DNA of 64,000 bases from contig NZ_CP155073.1 of assembly GCF_039621805.1 (NCBI RefSeq), positions 2,666,001-2,730,000 on the forward strand, given 5' to 3'. Positions 27,258 through 36,349 of the stretch are shown here, in pieces. A program made the translations under genes and the position numbers. Under the pieces are notes generated by a model. That model did no database searches. It was not told the DNA's origin and was given only the letters and a program-made list of their open reading frames with translations. The stretch comes from Paraburkholderia sp. PREW-6R (GTDB lineage Bacteria > Pseudomonadota > Gammaproteobacteria > Burkholderiales > Burkholderiaceae). Positions within the stretch are counted from its first letter, which is position 1. The number at the start of each line of letters is the position of its first letter.

Positions 27258-28484
27258 ATGAGCGATATCAAGAAAGTCGTGCTCGCCTATTCCGGCGGCC
27301 TCGACACCTCCGTCATCCTGAAGTGGTTGCAGGACAACTACGACGCCGAAGTCGTCACGTTCACGGCCGACATCGGCCAGGGCGAAGAGCTGGAACCGGC
27401 GCGCAAGAAAGCGTTGCAACTCGGCATCAAGCAGGAAAACATCTTTATCGAGGATCTGCGCGAAGAGTTCGTGCGTGACTTCGTGTTCCCGATGTTTCGC
27501 GCCAACACGATTTACGAAGGCGAGTACCTGCTGGGCACGTCGATCGCGCGTCCGCTGATCGCCAAGCGTCAGATCGAGATTGCCCGCGCGAGCGGCGCGC
27601 AGGCGGTGTCGCACGGCGCAACCGGCAAGGGCAACGACCAGGTTCGCTTCGAACTCGGCTACTACGCGCTGGAACCGGGCATCAAGGTGATCGCACCGTG
27701 GCGCGAATGGGACCTGCTGTCGCGCGAAAAGCTGCTTGCGTACGCGGAAAAAGCCGGCATCCCGATTGAGATGAAGCACAAGCAAGGCGGCGCGCCGTAT
27801 TCAATGGACGCGAACCTGCTGCACATCTCGTTCGAAGGCCGTCACCTGGAAGACCCGAAGGCCGAAGCCGAAGCCGACATGTGGCGTTGGACGGTCGCGC
27901 CGGAAGACGCGCCGGACCAGCCGGAGTACCTCGACATCGAATACGAACACGGCGATCCGGTTGCGATCAACGGCAAGCGTCTGTCGGCTGCTGACATGCT
28001 GACCGAGCTGAACCGTCTGGGCGGCAAGCACGGCATTGGACGTCTGGATCTGGTGGAAAACCGTTACGTGGGCATGAAGTCGCGCGGCTGCTATGAAACG
28101 CCGGGCGGCACGATCATGCTGAAGGCTCACCGTGGCATCGAGTCGATCACGCTCGACCGTGAAGTCGCTCACCTGAAAGACGATCTGATGGCTCGTTACG
28201 CTTCGCTGATTTATAACGGCTACTGGTGGAGCCCGGAGCGTCGCGCGATCCAGGTGTTGATCGACCATACGCAGGAAAAGGTCAATGGCTGGGTGCGGGT
28301 GAAGCTGTACAAGGGCAGCGTGTCGGTGGTCGCGCGCGATTCGAAGGAAACGTTGTTCGACAAGACCATTGCCACGTTCGACGACGACGGCGGCGCATAC
28401 AACCAGGCGGACGCTGGCGGCTTCATCAAGCTGAATGCGCTGCGCATGCGCATTGCCGAGAACGCCCGCCGTCAGCGCAACTGA
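27258..28484 (+). CDS. argG: Argininosuccinate synthase
   Basis: A 408-residue ATP-dependent enzyme joining citrulline and aspartate. The ATP pyrophosphatase motif [10 protein letters not shown] is at residues 9-18. [15 protein letters not shown] and [18 protein letters not shown] are family signatures. The gap to argF (248 bp) suggests a separate promoter. A bidirectional terminator follows. argH is not in the window. Confidence 0.98.
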   Translation: MSDIKKVVLAYSGGLDTSVILKWLQDNYDAEVVTFTADIGQGEELEPARKKALQLGIKQENIFIEDLREEFVRDFVFPMFRANTIYEGEYLLGTSIARPLIAKRQIEIARASGAQAVSHGATGKGNDQVRFELGYYALEPGIKVIAPWREWDLLSREKLLAYAEKAGIPIEMKHKQGGAPYSMDANLLHISFEGRHLEDPKAEAEADMWRWTVAPEDAPDQPEYLDIEYEHGDPVAINGKRLSAADMLTELNRLGGKHGIGRLDLVENRYVGMKSRGCYETPGGTIMLKAHRGIESITLDREVAHLKDDLMARYASLIYNGYWWSPERRAIQVLIDHTQEKVNGWVRVKLYKGSVSVVARDSKETLFDKTIATFDDDGGAYNQADAGGFIKLNALRMRIAENARRQRN

Positions 28485-28570
28485 CGATCGGCGTTCCGGT
28501 GAGGGCTGGTCTCGCCTGAGCGAAATCGTCCGTTAGAGCCGAGCCAACTTACGCCAGACGCGTGAGCATG

Positions 28571-28607
28571 AAAAAAGGCGCCAGGAGACACCTCCCGGCG
28601 CCTTTTT
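28571..28607. terminator. Bidirectional terminator between argG and murB
   Basis: A tract, GGCGCC stem arms with AGGAG/CTCC inner pairing, then TTTTT. Lies between convergent genes and works in either direction. Confidence 0.85.
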
Positions 28608-28684
28608 CAATTCAGCCGACACCAAACGGACCGATAACTCAACGGAACCACACACCAGCAAGCCATTGGCCGCAAATCAGGCCC

Positions 28685-29725
28685 TCACAAGCACACCGGC
28701 TCCGCTTCCAGCTCCACGCCAAACCGCGCCAGCACATCCTGCTGAATAGCGCTCGCCAGGGCCAGCACATCGACGCCAGTCGCGCCGCCGCGATTCACGA
28801 GCACCAGCGCCTGCCGTTCATGCACCGCCGCCGCCCCGAGCGCCCGGCCCTTCCAGCCGCAGCGGTCGATCAGCCAGCCCGCCGCGAGCTTCACGCGGCC
28901 ATCCGGCTGCGCATACGACACCAGCTCGGGCTCCCTGACCTTCAGCGCGTCGAACTGCGCCGCGTCGATCACCGGATTTTTGAAAAAGCTGCCCGCGTTG
29001 CCAAGCTGCAGCGGATCGGGCAACTTTGCACGCCGCACAGCAACGACGGCATCGAATATGGCCTGCGCGTCGAGCGCGCCTTGCGGGCCGCCGCGTGCCG
29101 CAAGCTCGCGTGCAAGATCCGCGTACCCTGCGCGCGGCTGCCAGTTCTTCGGCAGGCGGAACGTGACTGACGTAATCACAAACCGGTCACGTCCTTCCCG
29201 CTTGAAAAAGCTGTCGCGATAGCCGAAGCGGCAGGCATCCGCGCCGAATTCGTGCACCGCGCCCGTTGCCAGCTCCACCGCGCGCAGGGACGCAAACCGC
29301 TCGCCCATTTCCAGCCCGTATGCGCCAATATTCTGGATCGGCGCCGCGCCGACCGTGCCGGGAATCAGCGCGAGATTTTCCAGCCCGGGCAACCCTTGCG
29401 ACAGCGTCCACGCAACAAACTCGTGCCACGGCTCGCCGGCCGCCGCCTCGACGTACCAGGCCGCGTCGTCCTCGCGCACCACGCGACGGCCGCGCAGCGC
29501 GACCAGCAACACCAGCCCCGCGAAGTCGCCGGTCAGCACGACATTGCTGCCGCCGCCGAGCACGAGCCGTTGCAGACCCGCCGCGCGCGGATCGCGCACG
29601 GCCGCCATCAGTTGTGCTTCGTGCTCGATTTGGCACGCGAACTGTGCACGAACGTCGAAGCCGAAGGTGTTATGCGCCTTCAGTGAATAGCCGGCAATGA
29701 ACCCGGCAGAATGGGTGTGGGACAT
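28685..29725 (-). CDS. murB: UDP-N-acetylmuramate dehydrogenase
   Basis: A 346-residue FAD enzyme that reduces the enolpyruvyl group in peptidoglycan precursor synthesis. FAD-binding [31 protein letters not shown], active-site Ser in [10 protein letters not shown], and the type I-length tail ([19 protein letters not shown]-like VNRGGATG). The start gives [21 protein letters not shown]. It is far from the main mur cluster, as usual in this group. Divergent from yajQ. Confidence 0.97.
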   Translation of the reverse strand: MSHTHSAGFIAGYSLKAHNTFGFDVRAQFACQIEHEAQLMAAVRDPRAAGLQRLVLGGGSNVVLTGDFAGLVLLVALRGRRVVREDDAAWYVEAAAGEPWHEFVAWTLSQGLPGLENLALIPGTVGAAPIQNIGAYGLEMGERFASLRAVELATGAVHEFGADACRFGYRDSFFKREGRDRFVITSVTFRLPKNWQPRAGYADLARELAARGGPQGALDAQAIFDAVVAVRRAKLPDPLQLGNAGSFFKNPVIDAAQFDALKVREPELVSYAQPDGRVKLAAGWLIDRCGWKGRALGAAAVHERQALVLVNRGGATGVDVLALASAIQQDVLARFGVELEAEPVCL

Positions 29726-29838
29726 CGGAATGGAAACGGAGCTACCGCGAATAGAGGCGTATGGAGACGAATCGGCGCACACGGACGCGACCACGGACCG
29801 GCGCCCCGCCCGTTTCCCCGCAACGATGCGCGGCGGCC

Positions 29839-29868
29839 TTGGGCAAAAGGGAGTGGCGTCGGTAAAAT
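29839..29868 (+). promoter_or_regulatory. Possible sigma-70 promoter of yajQ
   Basis: TTGGGC (29839-29844), 18-bp spacer, TAAAAT (29863-29868), 84 bp before the yajQ start. Tentative. Confidence 0.35.
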
Positions 29869-29952
29869 GACGTCCGGTCCGTGATTATAGCGAGTGCCCC
29901 GTGAGCAGCCGACCGGCCGCATCACGCACCGCAGCACCATTGGGAGAAAGCA

Positions 29953-30438
29953 ATGCCATCGTTTGACGTCGTCTGCGAAGCGAACATGATCGAAGTGAAG
30001 AACGCGATCGAACAGTCCAACAAGGAAATTTCCACCCGCTTCGACTTCAAGGGGTCGGACGCGCGCGTCGAGCATAAGGAAAACGAAATCACGGCCTATG
30101 CGGACGACGATTTCAAACTCGGCCAGGTCAAGGATGTACTGCTGTCGAAGATGGCCAAACGCAACGTGGACGTGCGCTTTCTCGACTACGGCAAGATCGA
30201 GAAGATCGGCGGCGACAAGGTCAAGCAGGTCATCAAGATCAAGAAGGGCGTCTCGGGCGATCTGTCGAAAAAAATCGTGCGCCTTGTAAAGGACAGTAAG
30301 ATCAAGGTGCAGGCAAGCATTCAGGGTGACGCCGTGCGCATTACCGGCGGCAAACGCGACGATCTGCAAAGCGTGATTGCCATGCTGCGCAAGGACGTGA
30401 CGGACACGCCGCTCGACTTCAACAACTTCCGCGACTGA
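29953..30438 (+). CDS. yajQ: YajQ-family nucleotide-binding protein
   Basis: A 161-residue protein with two ferredoxin-like domains. [29 protein letters not shown] and [22 protein letters not shown] are diagnostic. Xanthomonas and Pseudomonas members bind c-di-GMP and act with a LysR-type regulator; whether this one does is not shown. It is single, with GGGAGA before the ATG, convergent with plsY. Confidence 0.96.
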   Translation: MPSFDVVCEANMIEVKNAIEQSNKEISTRFDFKGSDARVEHKENEITAYADDDFKLGQVKDVLLSKMAKRNVDVRFLDYGKIEKIGGDKVKQVIKIKKGVSGDLSKKIVRLVKDSKIKVQASIQGDAVRITGGKRDDLQSVIAMLRKDVTDTPLDFNNFRD

Positions 30439-30449
30439 TCAGCAAGTGT

Positions 30450-30492
30450 CTTGTCTTATTGACCCGCCAAAGCGCCGCGCCAATAAGACAAG
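30450..30492. terminator. Perfect 12-bp inverted repeat between yajQ and plsY
   Basis: CTTGTCTTATTG and CAATAAGACAAG around a 19-nt GC-rich loop, in the 61-bp gap between convergent stops. There is no U-tract, so either a bidirectional structural terminator or a DNA-binding site. Confidence 0.55.
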
Positions 30493-30499
30493 CAAGGCA

Positions 30500-31141
30500 T
30501 CAACGATCGTTGGCTGCGGCATTCGCTGCCGCCTGCGCCTTTTTCTTGTCGCCAATACGGCTTTCCTGCCCGCGCATCAACTTGTTGATGTTGCCGCGAT
30601 GACGCCACACGAGCAGTGAACTCATCACGACAATGGCGAGCGCAATCATGTGCGGCCCGAACAGGAAGCCGTCGAAAAGCGGTGCAAACACTGCCGCCGC
30701 GAGTGCCGCCAGCGACGAATAGCGCGTGAAGAATGCGACGATCAGCCAGGTCAGCAGCGTGGCAATACCGAGAATCGGATTGATCGCGAGCAGCACGCCC
30801 GCCGCCGTTGCCACGCCCTTGCCGCCCTTGAAGCGAAAGAACACCGGATACAGATGGCCGAGAAACACGGCGATCGACGCAACCGCGACCGACGTGTCGT
30901 CGAGTCCATAGCGCGTACCGTACTGCACGATGAACCACACGGGCAGCCAGCCTTTGAACGCATCGCCGAGCAGCGTGAGAATCGCGGCCTTCTTGCTGCC
31001 GCTGCGCAGCACGTTAGTGGCGCCGGGATTGCCGGAGCCGTATGAGCGCGGGTCGTCCAACCCCATCGCGGCGCTCACGATCACGGCGAACGACACCGAG
31101 CCGATCAGGTAGGCAACAACAGCGACGATCAGGTTTTGCAT
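30500..31141 (-). CDS. plsY: Glycerol-3-phosphate acyltransferase PlsY
   Basis: A 213-residue inner-membrane enzyme that moves an acyl group from acyl-phosphate to glycerol-3-phosphate, the first step of phospholipid synthesis. The three family motifs are visible: [22 protein letters not shown] and the glycine-containing RRHRGNI-like [15 protein letters not shown]. About five to six membrane helices. Downstream of ybaK in the same direction (113-bp gap). Confidence 0.96.
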   Translation of the reverse strand: MQNLIVAVVAYLIGSVSFAVIVSAAMGLDDPRSYGSGNPGATNVLRSGSKKAAILTLLGDAFKGWLPVWFIVQYGTRYGLDDTSVAVASIAVFLGHLYPVFFRFKGGKGVATAAGVLLAINPILGIATLLTWLIVAFFTRYSSLAALAAAVFAPLFDGFLFGPHMIALAIVVMSSLLVWRHRGNINKLMRGQESRIGDKKKAQAAANAAANDR

Positions 31142-31254
31142 CTCGGGACTCTTCTAAGATAGGCGGTCTGAAAACTCGATACTCGACCGCAGCAGGGATT
31201 GAAGCGGCGCGTATTCTACCGAACCCGAAGGCCCGGAAAACATTCAGGCAAACG

Positions 31255-31746
31255 TCAATCGACGCTGGCGCACTGCACCGCCCGAGCCGCCAGCAGTTCG
31301 GTCAGGACCTTCGGTGCGATGCTGACGAGAAAACCGCGCCGCCCGCCGTTCAACCAGATTGTGTCCATCTCCAGGATGCTCGACTCCACGTACACCGGCA
31401 TCTGCTTGCGTGTGCCGAACGGCGACGTACCGCCGATCAGGTAGCCGGAATGCCGGCTCGCCACTTCGGGTTTGCATGGCTCCACGCGTTTTGCGCCGAT
31501 CTGCCGCGCGAGATTCTTCGTGCTGACCGTGCGGTCCCCGTGCATCAGCACGATCAGCGGCTTCGCATGTTCGTCTTCCATGACCAGCGTCTTCACGACA
31601 TGATGTTCATCCACGCCGAGCTGGCGTGCGGATTCGGCTGTGCCGCCGTGCTCGACATAGTCGTAAGGATGCTCGCCGAAGGTAACGCCGTGACGCCGCA
31701 AAAACTGCGTGGCGGGCGTTTCGGACACGTGTCTGGATTTGCTCAT
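31255..31746 (-). CDS. ybaK: Cys-tRNA(Pro)/Cys-tRNA(Cys) deacylase YbaK
   Basis: A 163-residue trans-editing enzyme that removes cysteine mis-joined to tRNA-Pro. Family marks: ATQFLRRHGVTFGEHPYDY, the catalytic lysine in HHVVKTLVME, and GYLIGGTSPFGTRKQMPVYVE. The start gives MSKSRHVSETPATQFL. Likely co-transcribed with plsY. Divergent from the adenylate-forming enzyme. Confidence 0.94.
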   Translation of the reverse strand: MSKSRHVSETPATQFLRRHGVTFGEHPYDYVEHGGTAESARQLGVDEHHVVKTLVMEDEHAKPLIVLMHGDRTVSTKNLARQIGAKRVEPCKPEVASRHSGYLIGGTSPFGTRKQMPVYVESSILEMDTIWLNGGRRGFLVSIAPKVLTELLAARAVQCASVD

Positions 31747-31886
31747 CGGCGCATTGTAATGGCGAGTTTGCACAACGGCTATTTGCCGAACGGCCAATTG
31801 TGCGAGCTGGACCGTTGTGGCACGATCGTTCGACATATTCCCGGCGCACCGTACGTCCAACACCGAGTTCAAGTCAGGAGACACTG

Positions 31887-33449
31887 TTGAGCCACGAATC
31901 CGCGCCCCGCTCCGCGCTCGATATCACGGCGCTGCTCGCCGGGCTGCCGGCGCGTATCGCCGACATCCCCATACTCGCCGCCGCGCGGAATCCGCATCAT
32001 GTCCTGTTGATCGAAGACGCGCGCCGTCTGACCAGCGCGCAACTGCTGCACGCTGTCGATGCCGTCGCCGAACTTCTGCGCGCCTGGGGCGTGCGCGGCG
32101 GCGATCGCGTGATGATCGTCGCGGAAAATAGCATCGCGCAGATCGTGCTGCTGTTCGCCGCCGCGAAACTCGATGCGTGGGCGCTAGTGTCGAACGCGCG
32201 TCTTTCGGCGGCCGAACTGGATTCGATCCGCGCTCATGCGCAGCCGCGCGTGGTCGCCTATGTGGTGGAGAGCTCCGCCGACGCGGCACTGCATGCCGCG
32301 CGCCATCACGCGCAAGCCGCGCCCGCGCTCACGCCGGACATCGGCGCATGGTCCTACGCCGTCGACCAGACCGTACAGGCGGAGCCGGTCGAGGCCGCCG
32401 GCGAGCGCCAATGCGCCGCGCTCATTTACACCACGGGTACGACTGGCGCGCCGAAGGGCGTCATGCTGTCGCACCGCAACCTGCTCTTTATCGCCGCTGT
32501 CTCCAGCCGGTTGCGCAAAGTCGGCCCGGAAGATGTCGTGTACGCGGTGCTGCCCATCTCTCATGTGTACGGGTTCGCGTCCGTGTGTCTCGGCAGTCTG
32601 CACGCCGGCGCCACTTTGCGGCTCGCGCCGCGCTTCTCGCCCGAAGCCGTGCGCCGCGCACTGGCCGAGGAACGCGTGTCGATCTTCCAGGGTGTCCCGG
32701 CCATGCACGCGAGGCTGCTCGAACATCTGCAGATACACGGCCACGCATGGGCCGCACCGCAGTTGCGCTTTGCCTATTCAGGCGGCTCGCCGCTCGACGC
32801 CGCCTTGAAAGCCAGAGCCGAAGCCATTTACGGCCTGCCGCTGCACAACGGTTACGGCATGACTGAAAGCAGCCCGACCGTCGCGCATACCATGCTCGAC
32901 GCGCCGCGCGCGGACTGCTCGGTGGGCGAGATCATTCCGGGCGTCGAGGCGCGCTTCGTCGGCACAAATGGCGTGGATGCCGCCCGCGGCGAGATCGGCG
33001 AGTTGTGGGTACGCGGACCCAACGTGATGCTCGGCTACTACCGCAACCCGGAGCAGACGCGCGCCGCCGTCACCGAAGACGGCTGGCTCAAGACCGGCGA
33101 TCTGGCGCGCGAGGACGCGGACGGCGCGCTGCATATCGTCGGGCGCAGCAAGGAGTTGATCATCCGGTCGGGTTTTAACGTCTATCCGGCTGAGGTCGAG
33201 CACGCGCTGAATGCGCATCCGCAAGTGGTGCAGTCGGCGGTGATTGGGCGCGCGGTCGAGGGCAACGAGGAAGTGGTCGCGTTCGTCGAACTGATCGCAG
33301 GCGCCGCGGTGACGCCCGCCGAGCTGATTCAATGGTGCGGCGAGCGGCTCGCGCCATACAAGCGCCCCGCCGAGGTCAAGGTGCTCGCGGCGCTGCCGGC
33401 CGCGTCAACCGGCAAGATTCTCAAGCATCAGTTGCGCGCTCACCTGTGA
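31887..33449 (+). CDS. Class I adenylate-forming enzyme (acyl/aryl-CoA ligase type)
   Basis: A 520-residue ATP-dependent enzyme that activates a carboxylic acid as AMP ester and normally passes it to CoA. Motifs: P-loop-like YTTGTTGAPKGV near residue 180, NGYGMTESSP near 330, GWLKTGDLAR near 400, GRSKELIIRSGFNVYPAEVE hinge, and the catalytic lysine in STGKILK near the end. The start is TTG with an AGGAGA eight bases before; the frame is open upstream from a GTG but without domain content. Substrate unknown, probably a fatty or aromatic acid. Confidence 0.9.
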   Translation: MSHESAPRSALDITALLAGLPARIADIPILAAARNPHHVLLIEDARRLTSAQLLHAVDAVAELLRAWGVRGGDRVMIVAENSIAQIVLLFAAAKLDAWALVSNARLSAAELDSIRAHAQPRVVAYVVESSADAALHAARHHAQAAPALTPDIGAWSYAVDQTVQAEPVEAAGERQCAALIYTTGTTGAPKGVMLSHRNLLFIAAVSSRLRKVGPEDVVYAVLPISHVYGFASVCLGSLHAGATLRLAPRFSPEAVRRALAEERVSIFQGVPAMHARLLEHLQIHGHAWAAPQLRFAYSGGSPLDAALKARAEAIYGLPLHNGYGMTESSPTVAHTMLDAPRADCSVGEIIPGVEARFVGTNGVDAARGEIGELWVRGPNVMLGYYRNPEQTRAAVTEDGWLKTGDLAREDADGALHIVGRSKELIIRSGFNVYPAEVEHALNAHPQVVQSAVIGRAVEGNEEVVAFVELIAGAAVTPAELIQWCGERLAPYKRPAEVKVLAALPAASTGKILKHQLRAHL

Positions 33450-33474
33450 GGCGCGCGTTGTACAAGCAGGCTCA

Positions 33475-34410
33475 TCAACCGCGCGGATGATGCATGGCGT
33501 GCAGCGACTTCAAGCGCTCGCGGGCCACGTGCGTGTAGATTTGCGTCGTCGATATATCCGTGTGGCCGAGCAACAGTTGCACGACGCGCAGGTCGGCGCC
33601 GTGGTTGAGCAGGTGTGTCGCGAACGCATGTCGCAGCGTATGCGGCGACAGCGGCGCGTGGACGCCTGCCGCCACCGCATGACGTTTGATGATGTTCCAG
33701 AACTGCTGACGCGTCATGCCTTCCGCACGGTTCGTCACGAAGAGCGCGTCGGTGGCGCGTGCGCCGAGCAACGCGGGCCGCGCTTCGCGCAGATAACGCT
33801 CGATCCAGCCGTGCGCTTCTTCGCCGAACGGAATCAGCCGTTCCTTCGAGCCCTTACCCATCACACGCACCACGCCTTCGTTCAGGCCCACTTCCACTGT
33901 TTTGAGCGTGACGAGTTCGGTCACGCGCAAACCGCTCGCGTACATCAACTCCAGCATCGTGCGATCGCGCAGGCCCAACGCCGTGCCGACATCGGGTGCG
34001 CCGAGCAGCGCTTCGACCTGCGCTTCGGTGAGCGTGGACGGAAAACGGGGCGGCTGTTTCGCCGAGCGGATGCGCACGGTGGGATCGACCTGCGTGCGAT
34101 GCTCGCGCACGGCCCAGCCGTAGTAGCGCCGGAACACGGAGAGGCGCCGGTTCGCCGACGTCGATTTGTCGTTGCGCCGCGCCGCGCTATACGCATTGAG
34201 ATCAGCCTCGCTGACGGTGTCGAGCGACGCATGGCGCGACTGCACGAGCCATTCAGCGAACAGACGCAGATCGCGGCGGTACGCGTCGAGCGTGTTGCGT
34301 GACAGGCCGTGTTCGAGCCACAACGCGTCGCAGAATGCGTCGATCGAGGCCGAGCTTGCCAGATAGAGAGGAGATGCGACGCTTGCGTCGTCGGCGAGGG
34401 TATCGCTCAT
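33475..34410 (-). CDS. xerD: Tyrosine recombinase XerD
   Basis: A 311-residue chromosome-dimer-resolving recombinase acting at dif with XerC and FtsK. N-terminal SAM-like domain (FCDALWLEHGLSRNTLDAYRRDL). Catalytic residues: Arg in SGLRVTEL, Lys in GKGSKERL, HTLRHAFATHLL (His and Arg), LGHTDIST (His) and the nucleophile Tyr in TQIYTH. Close to E. coli XerD throughout. The start MSDTLADD is used; an ATG seven codons earlier is possible. It is a housekeeping gene, not a phage integrase. Confidence 0.95.
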   Translation of the reverse strand: MSDTLADDASVASPLYLASSASIDAFCDALWLEHGLSRNTLDAYRRDLRLFAEWLVQSRHASLDTVSEADLNAYSAARRNDKSTSANRRLSVFRRYYGWAVREHRTQVDPTVRIRSAKQPPRFPSTLTEAQVEALLGAPDVGTALGLRDRTMLELMYASGLRVTELVTLKTVEVGLNEGVVRVMGKGSKERLIPFGEEAHGWIERYLREARPALLGARATDALFVTNRAEGMTRQQFWNIIKRHAVAAGVHAPLSPHTLRHAFATHLLNHGADLRVVQLLLGHTDISTTQIYTHVARERLKSLHAMHHPRG

Positions 34411-34502
34411 GCGTAAAGGATGCTCCTGCATTCTTGCTGCGCTTTCGTTCGCCGGACCTGTGCCTTCCGGGAACCCGGCGCGAGTTCCGGCAAGCCGCTA
34501 CT

Positions 34503-35762
34503 TTACGCCGCTTCCAACGCCCATTCCACATGCTCGCGCACGACGGAGGAAGCGTCCTGCGCACGCGCTCGAAGCGCGAGCACGATCGCCTCGCGCGCGC
34601 TTGCGCCGAGACTGCCGGACGGCGAGCGCAGCGCGTTGCCCATTCCCACCGCGAGATTGCGCAGCCAGCTTTCGTAGCCGATCCGGCGAATTGCGCTGCC
34701 TTGCATGCGCGTGTCGAAATCCGCCGCGCTCCATGCAAACAGTTCGACGAGCGTCGCCCGATCGAGTCCATGCCGCACATCGAAATCCGCGACGGGCGCG
34801 GCCTGCGCGAACTTGTTCCACGGACACACGAGCTGGCAATCATCGCACCCGTACACGCGATTGCCGATCAACGGCCGCATGTCGCGCGGAATGCTGCCCT
34901 TCAGTTCGATCGTCAGATACGAAATGCATAGACGCGCGTCGACCTTATAAGGCGCGACGATCGCGCCGGTCGGGCACGCGCCAATGCAGCGTGTGCAACT
35001 GCCGCAATGCGCGCCCGGTGTTTCCGGCGCGGCTTCGGGTACAGTCTCGGCGTCGGTCGGCAATGGCACATCGACATAAATTTCGCCGAGAAAGAACAGC
35101 GAACCGGCGTCGCGTTGCAGTAACAGCGTGTGCTTGCCGCGCCAGCCGATGCCCGCCTTCTGCGCCAGTTCGACTTCGAGCACCGGTGCGGAATCGGTAA
35201 ATACGCGGTAGCCAAACGAGCCGATCTCCGCCTCGATTTTTTCAGCGAGATGTTGCAGACGGTTACGCATCACCTTGTGATAGTCGCGACCTCGCGCGTA
35301 AATCGACACGACCGCGGCCGCGGGGTCCGCGAGGCGCGCATGCTCGGCCGCACGCCAGTCCTGCGCAAGCGGAGCGCCTGGAGATGTGCGTCCATGTGCG
35401 TTCGCGCTTGACGTCTCGGCGGGCAAATAGGCGATGCGCGCAGTGATCACACGTCGCGTGCCGGCAACGAGCTCTGCCGGGCGCGCGCGTTTCATGCCGT
35501 GTTTCGCCATATAATCCATCTCGCCGTGGCACCCCGCTTCCAGCCAGGCTGCAAGCGGCGCTTCGGCAGCGTAGAGATCGGTGTCGCTAATGCCGATCGC
35601 TCCGAAACCCAGTTCACGGCCCCACGTTTTGATGTTGAGCGCGAGCGTGTTCAGCGCCGCTTCATCGAAATGACGCTCGGCACGCACGTCGTCGATGGCG
35701 TCGATCGCGTCGATCGGCTCGGGCGTGCGGGACACTGGGGACTCCGGACTTCGGTTCATCAC
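34503..35762 (-). CDS. queG: Epoxyqueuosine reductase QueG
   Basis: A 419-residue cobalamin and iron-sulfur enzyme for the last step of queuosine synthesis in tRNA. N-terminal cobalamin part (WGRELGFGAIGISDTDL, ARGRDYHKVMRNRLQ, DSAPVLEVELAQKAGIGWRGKHTLLL), then two 4Fe-4S motifs (CGSCTRCIGACPT and CDDCQLVCPW) and a HEAT-like C-terminus. A repeated DAIDAIDDV stretch near the N-terminus is unusual, so the true start may be an internal codon. Its start is only 14 bp from the divergent tsaE start. Upstream of xerD in the same direction. Confidence 0.96.
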   Translation of the reverse strand: MMNRSPESPVSRTPEPIDAIDAIDDVRAERHFDEAALNTLALNIKTWGRELGFGAIGISDTDLYAAEAPLAAWLEAGCHGEMDYMAKHGMKRARPAELVAGTRRVITARIAYLPAETSSANAHGRTSPGAPLAQDWRAAEHARLADPAAAVVSIYARGRDYHKVMRNRLQHLAEKIEAEIGSFGYRVFTDSAPVLEVELAQKAGIGWRGKHTLLLQRDAGSLFFLGEIYVDVPLPTDAETVPEAAPETPGAHCGSCTRCIGACPTGAIVAPYKVDARLCISYLTIELKGSIPRDMRPLIGNRVYGCDDCQLVCPWNKFAQAAPVADFDVRHGLDRATLVELFAWSAADFDTRMQGSAIRRIGYESWLRNLAVGMGNALRSPSGSLGASAREAIVLALRARAQDASSVVREHVEWALEAA

Positions 35763-35776
35763 GCCATTTTACGAGA

Positions 35777-36349
35777 ATGCCTGCCAATTCCGATCTCGCC
35801 GTTCCACCGGCCGCCAACGTCCTGCTCGAACGCACCTTCGCGCTCGCAGACGAAGCCGCCACCAACGCGTTCGGCGAGCGCTTCGCGAAGGCGATCGACA
35901 GTGTGCGTGAAGCCCGGCTCGACACGCCCGATGCTCATGGCGACAGGGCTTTTTATGGGCTGCAGGTCCAACTCGTCGGCGATCTCGGCGCCGGCAAAAC
36001 CACACTGGTACGCGCCACGTTGCGCGGCCTCGGCCATACAGGCCGCGTGCGCAGTCCCACTTATACACTCGTCGAACCTTATACGCTCGCGCGGCCCGCT
36101 GGGGAACTCGCGCTCTATCACTTCGATCTGTACAGATTCACCGATCCGGCCGAATGGGCCGACGCGGGCTTTCGCGAGTATTTCGACAGCGGCGCCATCT
36201 GCCTCGTCGAATGGCCGCAACGCGCGGGGCGCCTTCTCGGCATACCGGATCTCGTCTTCTCACTCGATCTCGACAGCGGGAACGACGCACGCGTGCTCGT
36301 CGCACGGGCATACAGCGAATCAGGAAAGGCATGTCTCGAAAGATGTTGA
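35777..36349 (+). CDS. tsaE: tRNA t6A synthesis ATPase TsaE
   Basis: A 190-residue ATPase that works with TsaB and TsaD to make N6-threonylcarbamoyl-adenosine at tRNA position 37. Walker A GDLGAGKTTLVRATLRGLG near residue 72, RVRSPTYTLVEPY, YHFDLYRF and LVEWPQRA are diagnostic. The N-terminus is about 35-40 residues longer than E. coli TsaE. The 3' end overlaps amiC by 19 bp, so the two are coupled, a common arrangement. Confidence 0.96.
   Translation: MPANSDLAVPPAANVLLERTFALADEAATNAFGERFAKAIDSVREARLDTPDAHGDRAFYGLQVQLVGDLGAGKTTLVRATLRGLGHTGRVRSPTYTLVEPYTLARPAGELALYHFDLYRFTDPAEWADAGFREYFDSGAICLVEWPQRAGRLLGIPDLVFSLDLDSGNDARVLVARAYSESGKACLERC

Noticed and set aside
33475..34410. Integrase marking a mobile element
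   Set aside because: The protein reads as housekeeping XerD, and no attachment repeats, tRNA gene or phage genes lie beside it.
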